A stretch of DNA of 23,046 nt from Flavobacterium sp. UBA807 (GCA_002296885.1 DBIH01000104.1:1-23046); one strand, 5' to 3'; counted from the stretch's first letter, positions 6,642 through 15,405 are shown. The notes: generated from the letters alone by a model not told the origin. Made by a program: numbers and translations.

Positions 6642-8555
6642 TTACTTAAGAGAATCAATTTCCCCCTGCACTACTTCCCAGTCTTCGAGTAGCTTATCCA
6701 GTTCTGATTTTTTCCTGTTGTAAGCCGTAAAGAAATTAGCATCTTCTATATGTTTGTCATAATTGGACGCTAAAGCCTTATCGTCATTTTGGATATCGAT
6801 TTCAAGCTGTTTGATCTGACTTTCAATCTTGCTCAACCTGTTCTGAAGCGATTTGTTTCTTTTTTGCTCTTCGTAGGAAAGATTTTTGGTTTCCTTAGTA
6901 TTATTTGAAGCAACAACCACATCTTTTTTTTCAATCTCACGCATGTTTTGAGCATTGCGCTGCTCTAAGAAGAAGTTGATATCCCCCAAATATTCCCTAA
7001 TTTTCTGATCCTTAAATTCATATACAATATTCGCCATTCCCTGAAGGAAGTCCCTGTCGTGCGAAACCAACAGCAAAGTTCCCTCATATTTCTGAAGCGC
7101 CGCTTTCAAAACGTTTTTCGATTTGATGTCCAAATGGTTTGTCGGCTCGTCCATTACCAATACGTTGATGGGCTGCAACAAGAGTTTACACAATGCCAGG
7201 CGGTTTCGTTCGCCCCCCGAAAGGACTTTTACTTTTTTCTCTACATCGTCGCCTCTAAATAAAAATGCTCCAAGCATATCACGGACTTTCATCCTGTTAC
7301 TATCCAAAGCAGCTTCGAGCATTGTATCCAATAAGGTTTTTTCTCCGTCTAAATATTCTGCCTGATTCTGTGCAAAATAACCCAGCTGTACGTTGTGCCC
7401 CAGTTTTATCGAACCTTGATATTTGAATTCGTTGACAATGGCTTTCATAAAGGTCGATTTCCCCTGACCGTTCTGTCCAACGAAAGCAATCTTGGAACCA
7501 CGCTCTACCAAAAGCGAAATATCTTTTAAAATAGTCTTATCGCCATAGGCTTTGGTCACATGTTCGGCTTCTATTACAACACGCCCCGGCGTTTGGGAAA
7601 CCGGAAACGAAATATTCATCACCGAATTATCATCTTCATCTACTTCGATGCGTTCTACTTTGTCTAATTTCTTGATAAGCGACTGCGCCATCGATGATTT
7701 GGTAGCACTGTAGCGGAACCGGTCTATTAGTTTTTGGGTTTCTTCTATTTTCTTTGCCTGATTTTTTTGTGTGGCTAATTGTTTTTCACGGATTTCCTCA
7801 CGCAATACCAGATATTGGGAATACGGTTTGTTGAAGTCATAGGCTTTCCCAAGAGAAATCTCTATCGTTCTGTTGGTAACATTATCCAAAAACATCTTAT
7901 CGTGCGACACGATTACTACCACTCCGGGGAAACTTTTCAAAAAGCTTTCCAACCAAATGATACTTTCAATATCTAAGTGGTTCGTAGGCTCGTCCAGAAG
8001 CAGGATATCATTCGATTGCAATAATAGTTTCGCCAATTCGATTCGCATCCTCCATCCACCCGAAAATGTATCGGTCTGATTATTGAATTCCTCACGCTTG
8101 AAACCAAGTCCCAAAAGAATTTTTTCGGTATCTCCAACATAATTATATCCGCCAAGGATTTCATAATGATGTGTTAGGTCACTCAATTGCTCAATCAAAT
8201 CAGAATAGGATTGGCTTTCATAATCGGTCCTCGTAGCAAGCTGGTGGTTGATTTCATCAATCTTAGCTTCGGCTCTTTTCACTTCTTCAAATGCCTGATA
8301 GGCTTCATCCAAAACGCTTCTTCCCTGCTCAAAATCGATATCCTGGCGAAGGAATCCTATCTTTACTTCTTTGTCAGTTGCTATCTGCCCGGAATCGGGT
8401 TTAAAGTCTCCTGCAAGGATTTTAAGCATTGTCGATTTACCTGCTCCATTTTTTCCGACGAGACCAACCCTGTCGCCTGATCCCAAACGAAAAGTCACCT
8501 CTTCAAAAAGATATGTACCACCAAATGAAACTGATAAGTTATGAATATTCAGCAT
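6642..8555 (-). CDS. ABC-F family ATPase (ribosome-associated)
   Basis: 637 residues, two ATP-binding cassettes and no membrane segment, which is the ABC-F layout. Cassette 1: Walker A GKNGAGKS (34-41), signature FSGGW (164-168), Walker B with DEPTNHLD (188-195), switch His in VSHD (216-219). Cassette 2: Walker A GQNGQGKS (360-367), signature LSGGE (445-449), Walker B with DEPTNHLD (469-476), VSHD (497-500). The basic linker between them (about 250-305) corresponds to the ribosomal P-site tRNA interaction motif region. Residues about 560-637 form a charged coiled coil like the Uup-type C-terminal extension. ABC-F proteins act on the ribosome during translation, rescuing stalled complexes or conferring antibiotic resistance. 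Housekeeping (Uup/YheS-like) is more likely than resistance here, but the subfamily is not settled by eye. Confidence 0.92.
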   Translation of the reverse strand: MLNIHNLSVSFGGTYLFEEVTFRLGSGDRVGLVGKNGAGKSTMLKILAGDFKPDSGQIATDKEVKIGFLRQDIDFEQGRSVLDEAYQAFEEVKRAEAKIDEINHQLATRTDYESQSYSDLIEQLSDLTHHYEILGGYNYVGDTEKILLGLGFKREEFNNQTDTFSGGWRMRIELAKLLLQSNDILLLDEPTNHLDIESIIWLESFLKSFPGVVVIVSHDKMFLDNVTNRTIEISLGKAYDFNKPYSQYLVLREEIREKQLATQKNQAKKIEETQKLIDRFRYSATKSSMAQSLIKKLDKVERIEVDEDDNSVMNISFPVSQTPGRVVIEAEHVTKAYGDKTILKDISLLVERGSKIAFVGQNGQGKSTFMKAIVNEFKYQGSIKLGHNVQLGYFAQNQAEYLDGEKTLLDTMLEAALDSNRMKVRDMLGAFLFRGDDVEKKVKVLSGGERNRLALCKLLLQPINVLVMDEPTNHLDIKSKNVLKAALQKYEGTLLLVSHDRDFLQGMANIVYEFKDQKIREYLGDINFFLEQRNAQNMREIEKKDVVVASNNTKETKNLSYEEQKRNKSLQNRLSKIESQIKQLEIDIQNDDKALASNYDKHIEDANFFTAYNRKKSELDKLLEDWEVVQGEIDSLK

Positions 8556-8599
8556 AAAGAAAAAGAATAGTAAATTAAACAGAAACCCTTACTTTGAGT

Positions 8600-8607
8600 T
8601 ACCTTTG
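8600..8607 (+). promoter_or_regulatory. -7 box for the DUF983 gene
   Basis: TACCTTTG matches TAnnTTTG exactly and lies about 48 bases before the ATG at 8656. No TTTG is present at the -33 position. The box lies in the divergent gap with the ABC-F gene. Confidence 0.4.
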
Positions 8608-8655
8608 TTGTGCCTTAGTCATAAGACCTGAAAGGCAATATTAAATTTTTTGCAA

Positions 8656-9039
8656 ATGTTAAAAAAAGGATCCAAACTAAATAGCATTTTAACAGGAACT
8701 TGTCCGAAATGCCAGGAAGAAAGAATGTATGAAGACCGAAACCCATACAATATATCCAAACTTTATAAAATGCATGACCACTGTAGCCATTGTGGTCTGC
8801 ATTATCAACTTGAGCCTTCGTTTTTTTATGGTGCGATGTATGTAAGCTACGGACTGACGGTTGCTGTTGGGGTAGCCGCATTTATTATTGCAAAAGTCTT
8901 TATGGGACTGGGACTGACTCCATCTTTTATTGCCATCATTGCAGCACTTATTATTACAATGCCGGTAACTGCAAGACTGGCAAGGAACATTTACATCAAT
9001 ATGTTTGTAAGTTACGATCCTAAGGCTACCGAAAAATAA
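8656..9039 (+). CDS. DUF983 zinc-ribbon membrane protein
   Basis: 127 residues from the ATG at 8656. A TTG two codons upstream (8650) is in frame but less likely. The N-terminal half holds a zinc-ribbon-like pair of knuckles, CPKC (16-19) and CSHC (43-46), and the conserved EPSFFYGAMYVSYG segment. Two membrane helices follow (about 62-84 and 88-106), then the NIYINMFVSYD tail. This is the DUF983 family, common in Bacteroidota and Alphaproteobacteria, of unknown function. It may be a small metal-binding inner-membrane protein. Confidence 0.85.
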   Translation: MLKKGSKLNSILTGTCPKCQEERMYEDRNPYNISKLYKMHDHCSHCGLHYQLEPSFFYGAMYVSYGLTVAVGVAAFIIAKVFMGLGLTPSFIAIIAALIITMPVTARLARNIYINMFVSYDPKATEK

Positions 9040-9100
9040 ATTCGGAGCAGCAACAATACCTATAAAATCAGTTATTATTTGTTAAAAAACAAACTAAACA

Positions 9101-9132
9101 TCTGATTATCAAAATCTTTTTCGTTATTTTTG
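9101..9132 (+). promoter_or_regulatory. candidate promoter of the zinc-ribbon membrane gene
   Basis: TATTTTTG (9125-9132) matches TAnnTTTG, with TCTG (9101-9104, 3 of 4 to TTTG) 20 bases upstream. The predicted leader to the ATG at 9198 is about 60 bases. Confidence 0.45.
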
Positions 9133-9197
9133 AGAGATTAGAATATCCCTGAATCAATACGGCTTAACTAATTCAACTAACCCTTAAATTATAAGTT

Positions 9198-9884
9198 ATG
9201 TATTGTAGAAATTGTGGAAACGACGTCAACGAAAAAGCTGTTGCCTGTCCTAAGTGTGGATGTAATCCAAATTCAGAAAAGAAATTTTGCCCAAATTGTG
9301 GAGTTGGTACTAATGAAAATCAGGTCATTTGTACCAAATGTGGTGTTTCATTGGAAAAGCAGGCGCTATCCTTTGATATGAGTAGCCTTCAAAAATTTGA
9401 TGTCAATTCATTTACTAAAAACAAAGCATCGATAGCTGCTTTGGTAGCCTTATTAAGCTGTTTTTTACCCTGGGTCAAAATAAATATGTTTGTAATGGTC
9501 CAAAGCCTCAATTTCTTTGACATGACCAAAATTGCCGAGGTGGCTCCTAACTCGATTTTGTATTCCTTTATTTTATACTTATTCCCTTTAAGTTTAATTG
9601 GATTTATTGCTTCCGATTATGTCCCACAAATAAGTAAGTACAAAAATTATTTCTCCATAGCATCTGTTGCAATCATGGCATATACACTTTTAGGGATGTA
9701 TCTTGCAATGCATCCATCGACTCCTGAAGTCCCTGAAGGTTCAGAGCAAATGGGTCAAATGATGAACGGAATGATGGCACAGGCACAGGAAGCTGCCAAA
9801 AATATGATAACCATTGGATTTGGATTTTATATTTCATTGTTGGCAACAATACTTAGCTTTGTATTTTACAGAATGAAAAAATAA
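9198..9884 (+). CDS. double zinc-ribbon, multi-helix membrane protein
   Basis: 228 residues. Two consecutive zinc ribbons open the protein, each CxxC-x10-CxxC: C3/C6 with C17/C20, and C31/C34 with C45/C48. After a short polar linker come four hydrophobic segments (about 74-98, 120-142, 150-168 and 197-224). A Met/Gln/Glu-rich loop lies between the third and fourth (about 174-194, with EQMGQMMNGMMAQAQEAAK). The ribbons face the cytoplasm if the first helix runs outward. I do not recognise a named family beyond zinc-ribbon domain membrane proteins, and no function is claimed. It is a single-gene unit with its own promoter candidate and terminator. Confidence 0.8.
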   Translation: MYCRNCGNDVNEKAVACPKCGCNPNSEKKFCPNCGVGTNENQVICTKCGVSLEKQALSFDMSSLQKFDVNSFTKNKASIAALVALLSCFLPWVKINMFVMVQSLNFFDMTKIAEVAPNSILYSFILYLFPLSLIGFIASDYVPQISKYKNYFSIASVAIMAYTLLGMYLAMHPSTPEVPEGSEQMGQMMNGMMAQAQEAAKNMITIGFGFYISLLATILSFVFYRMKK

Positions 9885-9895
9885 CAATTTAAATA

Positions 9896-9927
9896 AAGGG
9901 CCTCATTTTTTGAGGCTCTTGTTTTTT
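9896..9927 (+). terminator. intrinsic terminator behind the zinc-ribbon gene
   Basis: The stem AAGGGCCTCA (9896-9905) pairs with TGAGGCTCTT (9911-9920), with one G:T pair, around a five-T loop. A T-rich tail follows to 9927. It begins 11 bases after the stop codon. Confidence 0.85.
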
Positions 9928-9950
9928 CTAATAATTTTAGCAATAACAAG

Positions 9951-11003
9951 ATGAAAGCATTATTTACATTACTGTTCACATTGTCTTTTCTTGGAAGCAA
10001 TTCACAAACGCTCACACCTGTAGCAACGAAACTTTTTAGAGGTTCCAAAACAAAATTAACTGTTGCTGAAAAGAACAGCATTGCCCAAAAATCGAATCTG
10101 AAATTAAGTAAATCGAATCGTTGGAGTTCATCAGACATTACCATAAGCAGTGCAAGTGCATCTACAATTGATGTAAATGGTGATGGCATCGATGAAATCA
10201 TGATAGGCATGTCGGGAACCGATTATTTCGGTATGACAGGAGAAGGATTCAGTTTGTTTATGAAAGACACCAAAGGTGCGTTTAAACCATTGTTTGAATT
10301 TCAAATCGGTATTCCTTCACTGATGGACACCAAGACCAATGGTTTTTTTGATATTCTCATTGGTGGTCCCGGTTTTGAATTCCCTGTTTATGCTTGGAAC
10401 GGAAAGGAATATTTTTTAAACAGAACAGTTAAAGATGATGGAACATTGATTTCTAAAAATCCCGAGTTTAAGTCAACCAATACTACAGCCGACAGTCCAA
10501 AACCAACACCTGCTAAAATAGATAATGTTACTTTGACACCAAAAGCCGCTGATTTTTTTAAGGATATTAAAAGCAAATTAACCAATACTCAAAAAAACCA
10601 AGTGGTAGAAATTTCGGGAATTGGGTTTCTTATCGGGAAAAAAAATATGGTTCCGAGTCCGTTACCTGTTGACCTGAATGGTGATGGTATTGAAGAATTG
10701 GTGATAGTAACCAAAACCACTTTTTTAGGTATAAAATCATATTCGTATAAGCTTTTTGCGACGGATGCTTCCGGAGAGATGAAAGCTGCACCAGGTGATT
10801 TAGGAAGTGGTTTAAAAGCAGCTTCTGCTACAAAAGGACATTACCCTGATTTAGTTACAGGTTTACCGAATCTGGAACATCAGGTTTGGAGATGGAATGG
10901 CGTTACTTATAAAATGACACAAAGAATACCTGCCAATCAACAAATTTCAAATCAGTTAAACCCGATTGAATCACTAAGCGAATCCTATCTCAAAACATTT
11001 TAG
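9951..11003 (+). CDS. secreted protein with two DxNGDG-type repeat domains
   Basis: 350 residues with a short signal peptide (cleavage near SNSQ|T, about residue 19). The body is an internal duplication: residues about 21-160 and 195-328 share the order LTPxAxxxF...K-LT...DxNGDGI(D/E)E...V(Y/W)xWNGxxY. The loops DVNGDGIDE (74-82) and DLNGDGIEE (241-249) resemble the calcium-binding repeats of FG-GAP/VCBS beta-propeller proteins. The two copies are joined by a Pro/Thr/Lys linker (about 172-192). No T9SS sorting domain is seen. A weak promoter (TTTG 9909-9912, TAATTTTA 9932-9939) overlaps the preceding terminator. The last 14 bases overlap the oxidoreductase gene on the other strand. Function unknown. 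Confidence 0.75.
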   Translation: MKALFTLLFTLSFLGSNSQTLTPVATKLFRGSKTKLTVAEKNSIAQKSNLKLSKSNRWSSSDITISSASASTIDVNGDGIDEIMIGMSGTDYFGMTGEGFSLFMKDTKGAFKPLFEFQIGIPSLMDTKTNGFFDILIGGPGFEFPVYAWNGKEYFLNRTVKDDGTLISKNPEFKSTNTTADSPKPTPAKIDNVTLTPKAADFFKDIKSKLTNTQKNQVVEISGIGFLIGKKNMVPSPLPVDLNGDGIEELVIVTKTTFLGIKSYSYKLFATDASGEMKAAPGDLGSGLKAASATKGHYPDLVTGLPNLEHQVWRWNGVTYKMTQRIPANQQISNQLNPIESLSESYLKTF

Positions 11004-12036
11004 AATACCGCTGAATATCAATTGCTTTATCCAAAGGCTTTCCGTTTTCAATAAAATCAAATAAATCCTGTGCCATAGCAGGTCCGAGCATAACACCCCG
11101 TGTCCCGAGTCCATTAAGAATGTGTATTTTTTTGTATTTTGGGTGTGTTCCTAAAAGTGGTCTTCTATCTTTTACTGTGGGTCGTACGCCAGCAAAATGC
11201 TCTACAATTTCAAAGTCACAATTTAGAAGTTCTTGTATCCTGTCAATCAATTCTTGTCTGCCTTCTTCTGTTGGCGTACTGGTTTTATCATCCCAGTTGT
11301 AAGTCGCACCCACCTTAAAAAGACTATTTCCTAATGGAAGGACGAAAACACTGGTATTGATAATTACATCTAAATCCAATTCGGGTGCTTTTATGATGAA
11401 TAATTCTCCCTTGGTTCCATCTAATGGTAAATAATTAAAAAACGGATTAGAATGCATCCCGAATCCTTCAGCGAAAACAATATGTTTTGCTTTTATGTTT
11501 TTGTATTGAATATAGTCATCAAATACTTCTAATTCCTTGTAATCGAAAGTATCTTCAAACAACCAATCGTTTTCTTTAAGATATTGATGATAATGATTCA
11601 GCAATGCATCGGTGTCGACAAATCCAGTATGCATAACTTCACCATATCCAAAAGGAGAGTCAATTCCATTAATTTTTTTATGAACTAAGGATGTCGAAAG
11701 AAACGGCGCTAAATTGGGTTTATCTGAAGCAGCAAACCAATTGTTCTGTTCTTCGACAGAAAAAAACTTTCTGTAAATTGGAATTTTAAAATCGAATTGC
11801 GTGGCAAGCTTTTGTTCTAAGGAAGCATAAAATTTATCTGCCAACTCGAGTTGCAAGTTGGCGTTCCACACTTGGCTGAATCTTTTCAGAATAACCGGAT
11901 TGTATAAACCGCCGGCAATTTTGGAAGAGTTTTGTGAACGATTATCAAAAACCATAAATGATTTGCCATGCTTCTGCAATGTTTCCGCGAAAGCGATTCC
12001 GGCCAATCCTGATCCAACGATAATATAGTCAAGCAT
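10990..12036 (-). CDS. FAD-dependent oxidoreductase (DAO/DadA-like)
   Basis: 348 residues. The N terminus is a Rossmann dinucleotide-binding fold, GSGLAG (G8, G10, G13), with the acidic end of the second strand in VFDN. The C-terminal part has the D-amino-acid-oxidase-family pattern GVRPTVKDRRPLLG...LNGLGTRGVMLGPAMAQDLFDFI, which closes the FAD site. It belongs to the DAO superfamily, which includes DadA, glycine oxidase and the FAD domain of MnmC; the substrate is unknown. No signal peptide is present. It lies 96 bases after gldN but is separated from it by a strong terminator, so it is probably expressed mostly on its own. I found no clear promoter in that gap. Confidence 0.82.
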   Translation of the reverse strand: MLDYIIVGSGLAGIAFAETLQKHGKSFMVFDNRSQNSSKIAGGLYNPVILKRFSQVWNANLQLELADKFYASLEQKLATQFDFKIPIYRKFFSVEEQNNWFAASDKPNLAPFLSTSLVHKKINGIDSPFGYGEVMHTGFVDTDALLNHYHQYLKENDWLFEDTFDYKELEVFDDYIQYKNIKAKHIVFAEGFGMHSNPFFNYLPLDGTKGELFIIKAPELDLDVIINTSVFVLPLGNSLFKVGATYNWDDKTSTPTEEGRQELIDRIQELLNCDFEIVEHFAGVRPTVKDRRPLLGTHPKYKKIHILNGLGTRGVMLGPAMAQDLFDFIENGKPLDKAIDIQRYSKMF

Positions 12037-12079
12037 AAAAGAATAAAATTAGCACTTAGACGGCGCTCAGGGTATAAAT

Positions 12080-12112
12080 AAAAAACTCTCACCATAAAGA
12101 TGAGAGTTTTTT
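12080..12112 (-). terminator. terminator of the gldKLMN operon
   Basis: A perfect stem CTCTCA/TGAGAG, extended by six A/T pairs, encloses a 9-base loop (12092-12100) 21 bases after the gldN stop. The A-run at 12080-12085 gives the U-tract on the minus strand. It separates gldN from the oxidoreductase gene. Confidence 0.9.
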
Positions 12113-12132
12113 ATTGTATTATGAAATATTTC

Positions 12133-13047
12133 TTAGTAATTCCACATGTCAGATTCAAAACTACGAATCTTTTCTTTGACTCTTTCTGATTCTAAGAGCT
12201 GACTCTGTGCATTGTCTTTCATGTACTGCTGGATTTCCCTGTCACCATATACATTTTCCTCTTTGTAAATCTCTCCGTTAAACCTTCGGGAGTTGAGCAA
12301 ATGGTCAAATGTAATTGGCATCGCGGAATTCTTATCGTTGAATGCCTTGGCTTCATGCAGTATATCCCTGATTGGCGGGAAATATACCCAGAACAATTCG
12401 ATAACATCAGGATTTTCTTTGCCAATGTCACGTGCTTCAACAGAAACAGGACAAAGTGCCAACAATCTGTATTTCAATTCACCCTGACGTTTGTCAAAAT
12501 ACCAGAATCCTTTTATTTTATATCCTGAAATATCCTGAGCTGTCAAATCCTGTTTGTTGATATACTGAGGATCTAACACCATTTTTCCTGATTTATAATC
12601 ATCAAAATGATTGTTAAGTTCATCAATACCCGCAGGTATAGTATCAATATAGGTAAATGAAGTAGACATATCTTTCAAAGTCTTTTTAACATTGAAATAG
12701 CCGTCATTATAAACTTCTGTTATCTTACCATTTTTGATATTCTTGATAAGGACATCAAATAATGATCTTCTGTCTTTCCCGATGTTTGCAGTATCAATAG
12801 GATAATACAAAGGAAAATTTATTCTTTCATCAATATCAATGAACTCCCAAATGGTTTTACCCATCAATACGTCTCTGTCATGAACATAACCATATGGCAG
12901 TGGTTTGTCATTATCAGAAATTAACTGAGCCGGTGTTTTTTTACCAATCTCGTCGGGAGTCTTGGCATTCAACAAGTTTGACTGAGCATAAGTTGATGCA
13001 CTAAATGCTACTGCAAAAGCTACTGATAAAAGATTTTTAATTTTCAT
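12133..13047 (-). CDS. gldN: gliding motility / T9SS protein GldN
   Basis: 304 residues. The signal peptide is cleaved near TYA|Q (residue 21). The sequence is that of GldN/PorN: KPLPYGYVHDRDVLMGKTIWEFIDIDERINFPLYYP followed by the RRSLFDVLIKNIKNGKITEVY segment and the long conserved middle region. GldN is periplasmic and, with the lipoprotein GldK, forms the ring under the outer membrane that contacts the GldLM motor; it is needed for T9SS export and gliding. It is the last gene of the operon, 47 bases after gldM. Unlike the F. johnsoniae locus, no gldO paralogue follows; a terminator and an unrelated oxidoreductase are found instead. Confidence 0.96.
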   Translation of the reverse strand: MKIKNLLSVAFAVAFSASTYAQSNLLNAKTPDEIGKKTPAQLISDNDKPLPYGYVHDRDVLMGKTIWEFIDIDERINFPLYYPIDTANIGKDRRSLFDVLIKNIKNGKITEVYNDGYFNVKKTLKDMSTSFTYIDTIPAGIDELNNHFDDYKSGKMVLDPQYINKQDLTAQDISGYKIKGFWYFDKRQGELKYRLLALCPVSVEARDIGKENPDVIELFWVYFPPIRDILHEAKAFNDKNSAMPITFDHLLNSRRFNGEIYKEENVYGDREIQQYMKDNAQSQLLESERVKEKIRSFESDMWNY

Positions 13048-13094
13048 ATTCTATAATATAAGTTATTTAAGTAGGTTTTTATCAACTTAAATTA

Positions 13095-14651
13095 TTATTG
13101 TATTTCGTAAATTACAGGTGCAGCAGTTTTAATCTGAACACCAGCACCACCACCAACAATTACAGATTTAATATCTGATATCGTCACTTGGTCACCTCTT
13201 GTTACTTTAGCTAAAGCCGCAGCACATTGTCCGTTTACTCTATCTCCGTTTACAACGATTGCCGCCTGACCCTGCACTTTGAAAGTAAACTGGGTTACTT
13301 TGAAGTTTAAGTCATACAAGAAGTCCGGTAAAACTGCTGTAATCTGAGATACTTGTAAACGTTGCTTAGCTCCTTTGATAACTCCAGGTGTCCCGGCAAT
13401 AGCTCCAAGTGGTGCAGGAATGTTTTTGATTCTGAATACTTTTTTATCAGAAACTTTAGATTTGTCTGGCAATTCCCCAGTTACACTAACTGTAACTTCA
13501 GTTCCGGCTCCAGGATTAAGGTTATATGCTCCCGGTTTTGTTCCACTTTTACTTAAACCAGGACCAGATGCGGTAACATGATTATCAGTGATACCAGCAA
13601 ATGAAATTGTCATTGGGTTTGGTAAACCTCTATAAACAACGTTCATTTTATCAGCAGAAATATTAGCTGAATTTGGTTTAGGAACCACTACATAGTTTCC
13701 TTTAATTGGTAAGCTGATGACTTTTCCATTTTCATCAAAGTTGAAAGAACCTGTAATTTCATGTTCACCAACAGCTCCTGCTCCGAAAGAGAAGTCTGCC
13801 TGACCTGCTTTTGCAGGAACACTTGCTCCATTAACTATTACCGATTTAGCAACTAAGTTCGGGTCGAATTTTCCTAAGATAATTTTTCCTTTAACTGCTT
13901 CACCCTGGAAGAAAGCTGTTTTTTCAGGAACTACAATTGGTTGGTAAGCTGTTAACGAAGCCGCAGCAACCAAGTCTGATTTAAACATTCCTTCCATGAT
14001 ATCGCTTTCAGTTGTTTTGATATCTGCCTGCAATTGTGTCAATTTAGTAACCGATGCAATCAATGGGAAGTGGTGATAGTTGTAATCTAACCAAGGTAAT
14101 TTTGCTTCAGCTTTTGCCGAATAAACATCATTGGTTTCGAATCTTTTTTCAATTTTTTTCATTTCAACCTCTGCAATTGAACTTCCACCGATAGCTTTAA
14201 GTTTCGCGGCAAATCCTCTAACTCTCTCTACGAATTCTTTACCTTTTGCAGATTCTTTATCTCCGGTATAGAACATATTGTCAATCTCATCACTTTTATC
14301 CATTTGTTCACATGGATAGTTACCTTCTTTATCTTTTGGAAATTTTTTGGTAATTTCAGTTTTGATTCCTTCGATGTAATCATTATACTCTTTACAAAGT
14401 GCTCTGATTTTATCAACCTTAGCTTTTTTGTCACCATACTGTAATGGCTGATCTTGTGCTTTTTGTGCTAATTGCGCATAAGAACTTTCATTTCTGTTGT
14501 CAGTGATCGAGTTAGAACTTTCAATTTTGTTATTCAAGATTCCAAAAGCTGATAATACTTCTTTTGACATATTCAATGCCAACATCGCGATGAAAACCAG
14601 ATACATCAGGTTAATCATCTTCTGCCTAGGGGTTAATTTTCCTCCTGCCAT
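13095..14651 (-). CDS. gldM: gliding motility / T9SS motor protein GldM
   Basis: 518 residues. The N terminus MAGGKLTPRQKMINLMYLVF leads into the single membrane helix (about 12-29). Arg9, which in F. johnsoniae faces the functional Glu of GldL, is present. The rest is the large periplasmic part, a helical first domain (about 35-225) followed by beta-rich domains to the C terminus, including the AISGKG-like middle and the conserved GGAGVQIKTAAPVIYEI end. The GldM dimer runs through a GldL pentamer as the proton-driven rotary motor and reaches the GldKN ring. It lies 55 bases after gldL and 47 bases before gldN, with AT-rich upstream sequence and no Shine-Dalgarno motif, as is usual in this phylum. 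Confidence 0.97.
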   Translation of the reverse strand: MAGGKLTPRQKMINLMYLVFIAMLALNMSKEVLSAFGILNNKIESSNSITDNRNESSYAQLAQKAQDQPLQYGDKKAKVDKIRALCKEYNDYIEGIKTEITKKFPKDKEGNYPCEQMDKSDEIDNMFYTGDKESAKGKEFVERVRGFAAKLKAIGGSSIAEVEMKKIEKRFETNDVYSAKAEAKLPWLDYNYHHFPLIASVTKLTQLQADIKTTESDIMEGMFKSDLVAAASLTAYQPIVVPEKTAFFQGEAVKGKIILGKFDPNLVAKSVIVNGASVPAKAGQADFSFGAGAVGEHEITGSFNFDENGKVISLPIKGNYVVVPKPNSANISADKMNVVYRGLPNPMTISFAGITDNHVTASGPGLSKSGTKPGAYNLNPGAGTEVTVSVTGELPDKSKVSDKKVFRIKNIPAPLGAIAGTPGVIKGAKQRLQVSQITAVLPDFLYDLNFKVTQFTFKVQGQAAIVVNGDRVNGQCAAALAKVTRGDQVTISDIKSVIVGGGAGVQIKTAAPVIYEIQ

Positions 14652-14706
14652 TTTTTCTAATTAGTTTAAATTATTATTTTGTTAAAATATATAGTTATAA
14701 AACTAA

Positions 14707-15354
14707 TTATCCTTTGTTACTCATTGCAGAAAGCATTCCACCATATACATTGTTCAATGTAGATAGGTTAGAAGTAAGGCTTTGCATTTGGTCTTTTAAT
14801 TTTAAATTGTTTTCAGCAACCTCATCATTGATTTTTGCATTTCTCTCAGCACTTTGTAATTGTACTTGGTATAAACCATTCAAAGTTTCTAATTGAGTAG
14901 CTGCTTTAGTCATTTCCTCAGCATATTTTTTAGTTGAAGCAACAGAATCAACAGTTGGAGATATAGCTTTAGCAGCACCTTCGAAGTTTTTAATGCTGTT
15001 TCCAAGACTTTCCATTAAAGATGCGTCAACTTTAGCTTCTTTCAACATTGCGTCTAATTTTTGAGACAACAATCCTTGAGCATCAGTAGCATCTTCATTC
15101 TTTACTTTTCTTGTTTTTGCTTCTCCACCAGCTAATTCAGGGTAAACAAGAGACCAGTCTAATTCATCATCAACTGGTTCGAAAGCAGATAAACCAAAGA
15201 TTAATGCTTCAGTAACAAGACCGATTGTCAACATTAAGTTACCTGTTATAAATCCAAACTCGATGTGTGTAATTTTAAATAATGCTCCGATAATTACAAC
15301 CGCCGCTCCCATACCGTAAGCGAAATTCATTGCTTTTTTGCTTAATAATGCCAT
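14707..15354 (-). CDS. gldL: gliding motility / T9SS motor protein GldL
   Basis: 215 residues. Two N-terminal membrane helices (about 10-27 and 37-56) are followed by a long cytoplasmic coiled-coil-prone region (about 90-205). The key charged residues described for the F. johnsoniae motor are all in place: K27, H30, E49 (in GLVTEALIFG) and E59 (in SAFEP). GldL forms the inner-membrane pentamer that converts proton flow into rotation of GldM. The gene starts 51 bases after gldK and ends 55 bases before gldM. Confidence 0.97.
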   Translation of the reverse strand: MALLSKKAMNFAYGMGAAVVIIGALFKITHIEFGFITGNLMLTIGLVTEALIFGLSAFEPVDDELDWSLVYPELAGGEAKTRKVKNEDATDAQGLLSQKLDAMLKEAKVDASLMESLGNSIKNFEGAAKAISPTVDSVASTKKYAEEMTKAATQLETLNGLYQVQLQSAERNAKINDEVAENNLKLKDQMQSLTSNLSTLNNVYGGMLSAMSNKG

Positions 15355-15405
15355 AATAATAAAAATTTTAGTTAGTTAAGTTAATATATTTAAGTTAGTT
15401 TGAAA

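Noticed and set aside
6642..8555. Antibiotic-resistance ABC-F (Msr/Vga/Lsa-type)
   Set aside because: The Uup-like C-terminal coiled coil and the housekeeping neighbourhood do not point to a resistance determinant, and no mobile element or leader peptide is seen.
8615..8881. An 88-codon minus-strand frame opposite the DUF983 gene
   Set aside because: The plus-strand reading has clear zinc knuckles and membrane helices; this frame has neither domain nor promoter.
10181..10199. Another ATCGATGAAAT match to the gldK/LRR upstream box
   Set aside because: It lies inside the coding sequence of a DxNGDGIDE loop, lacks the AAATGCAC half and is explained by codon usage.
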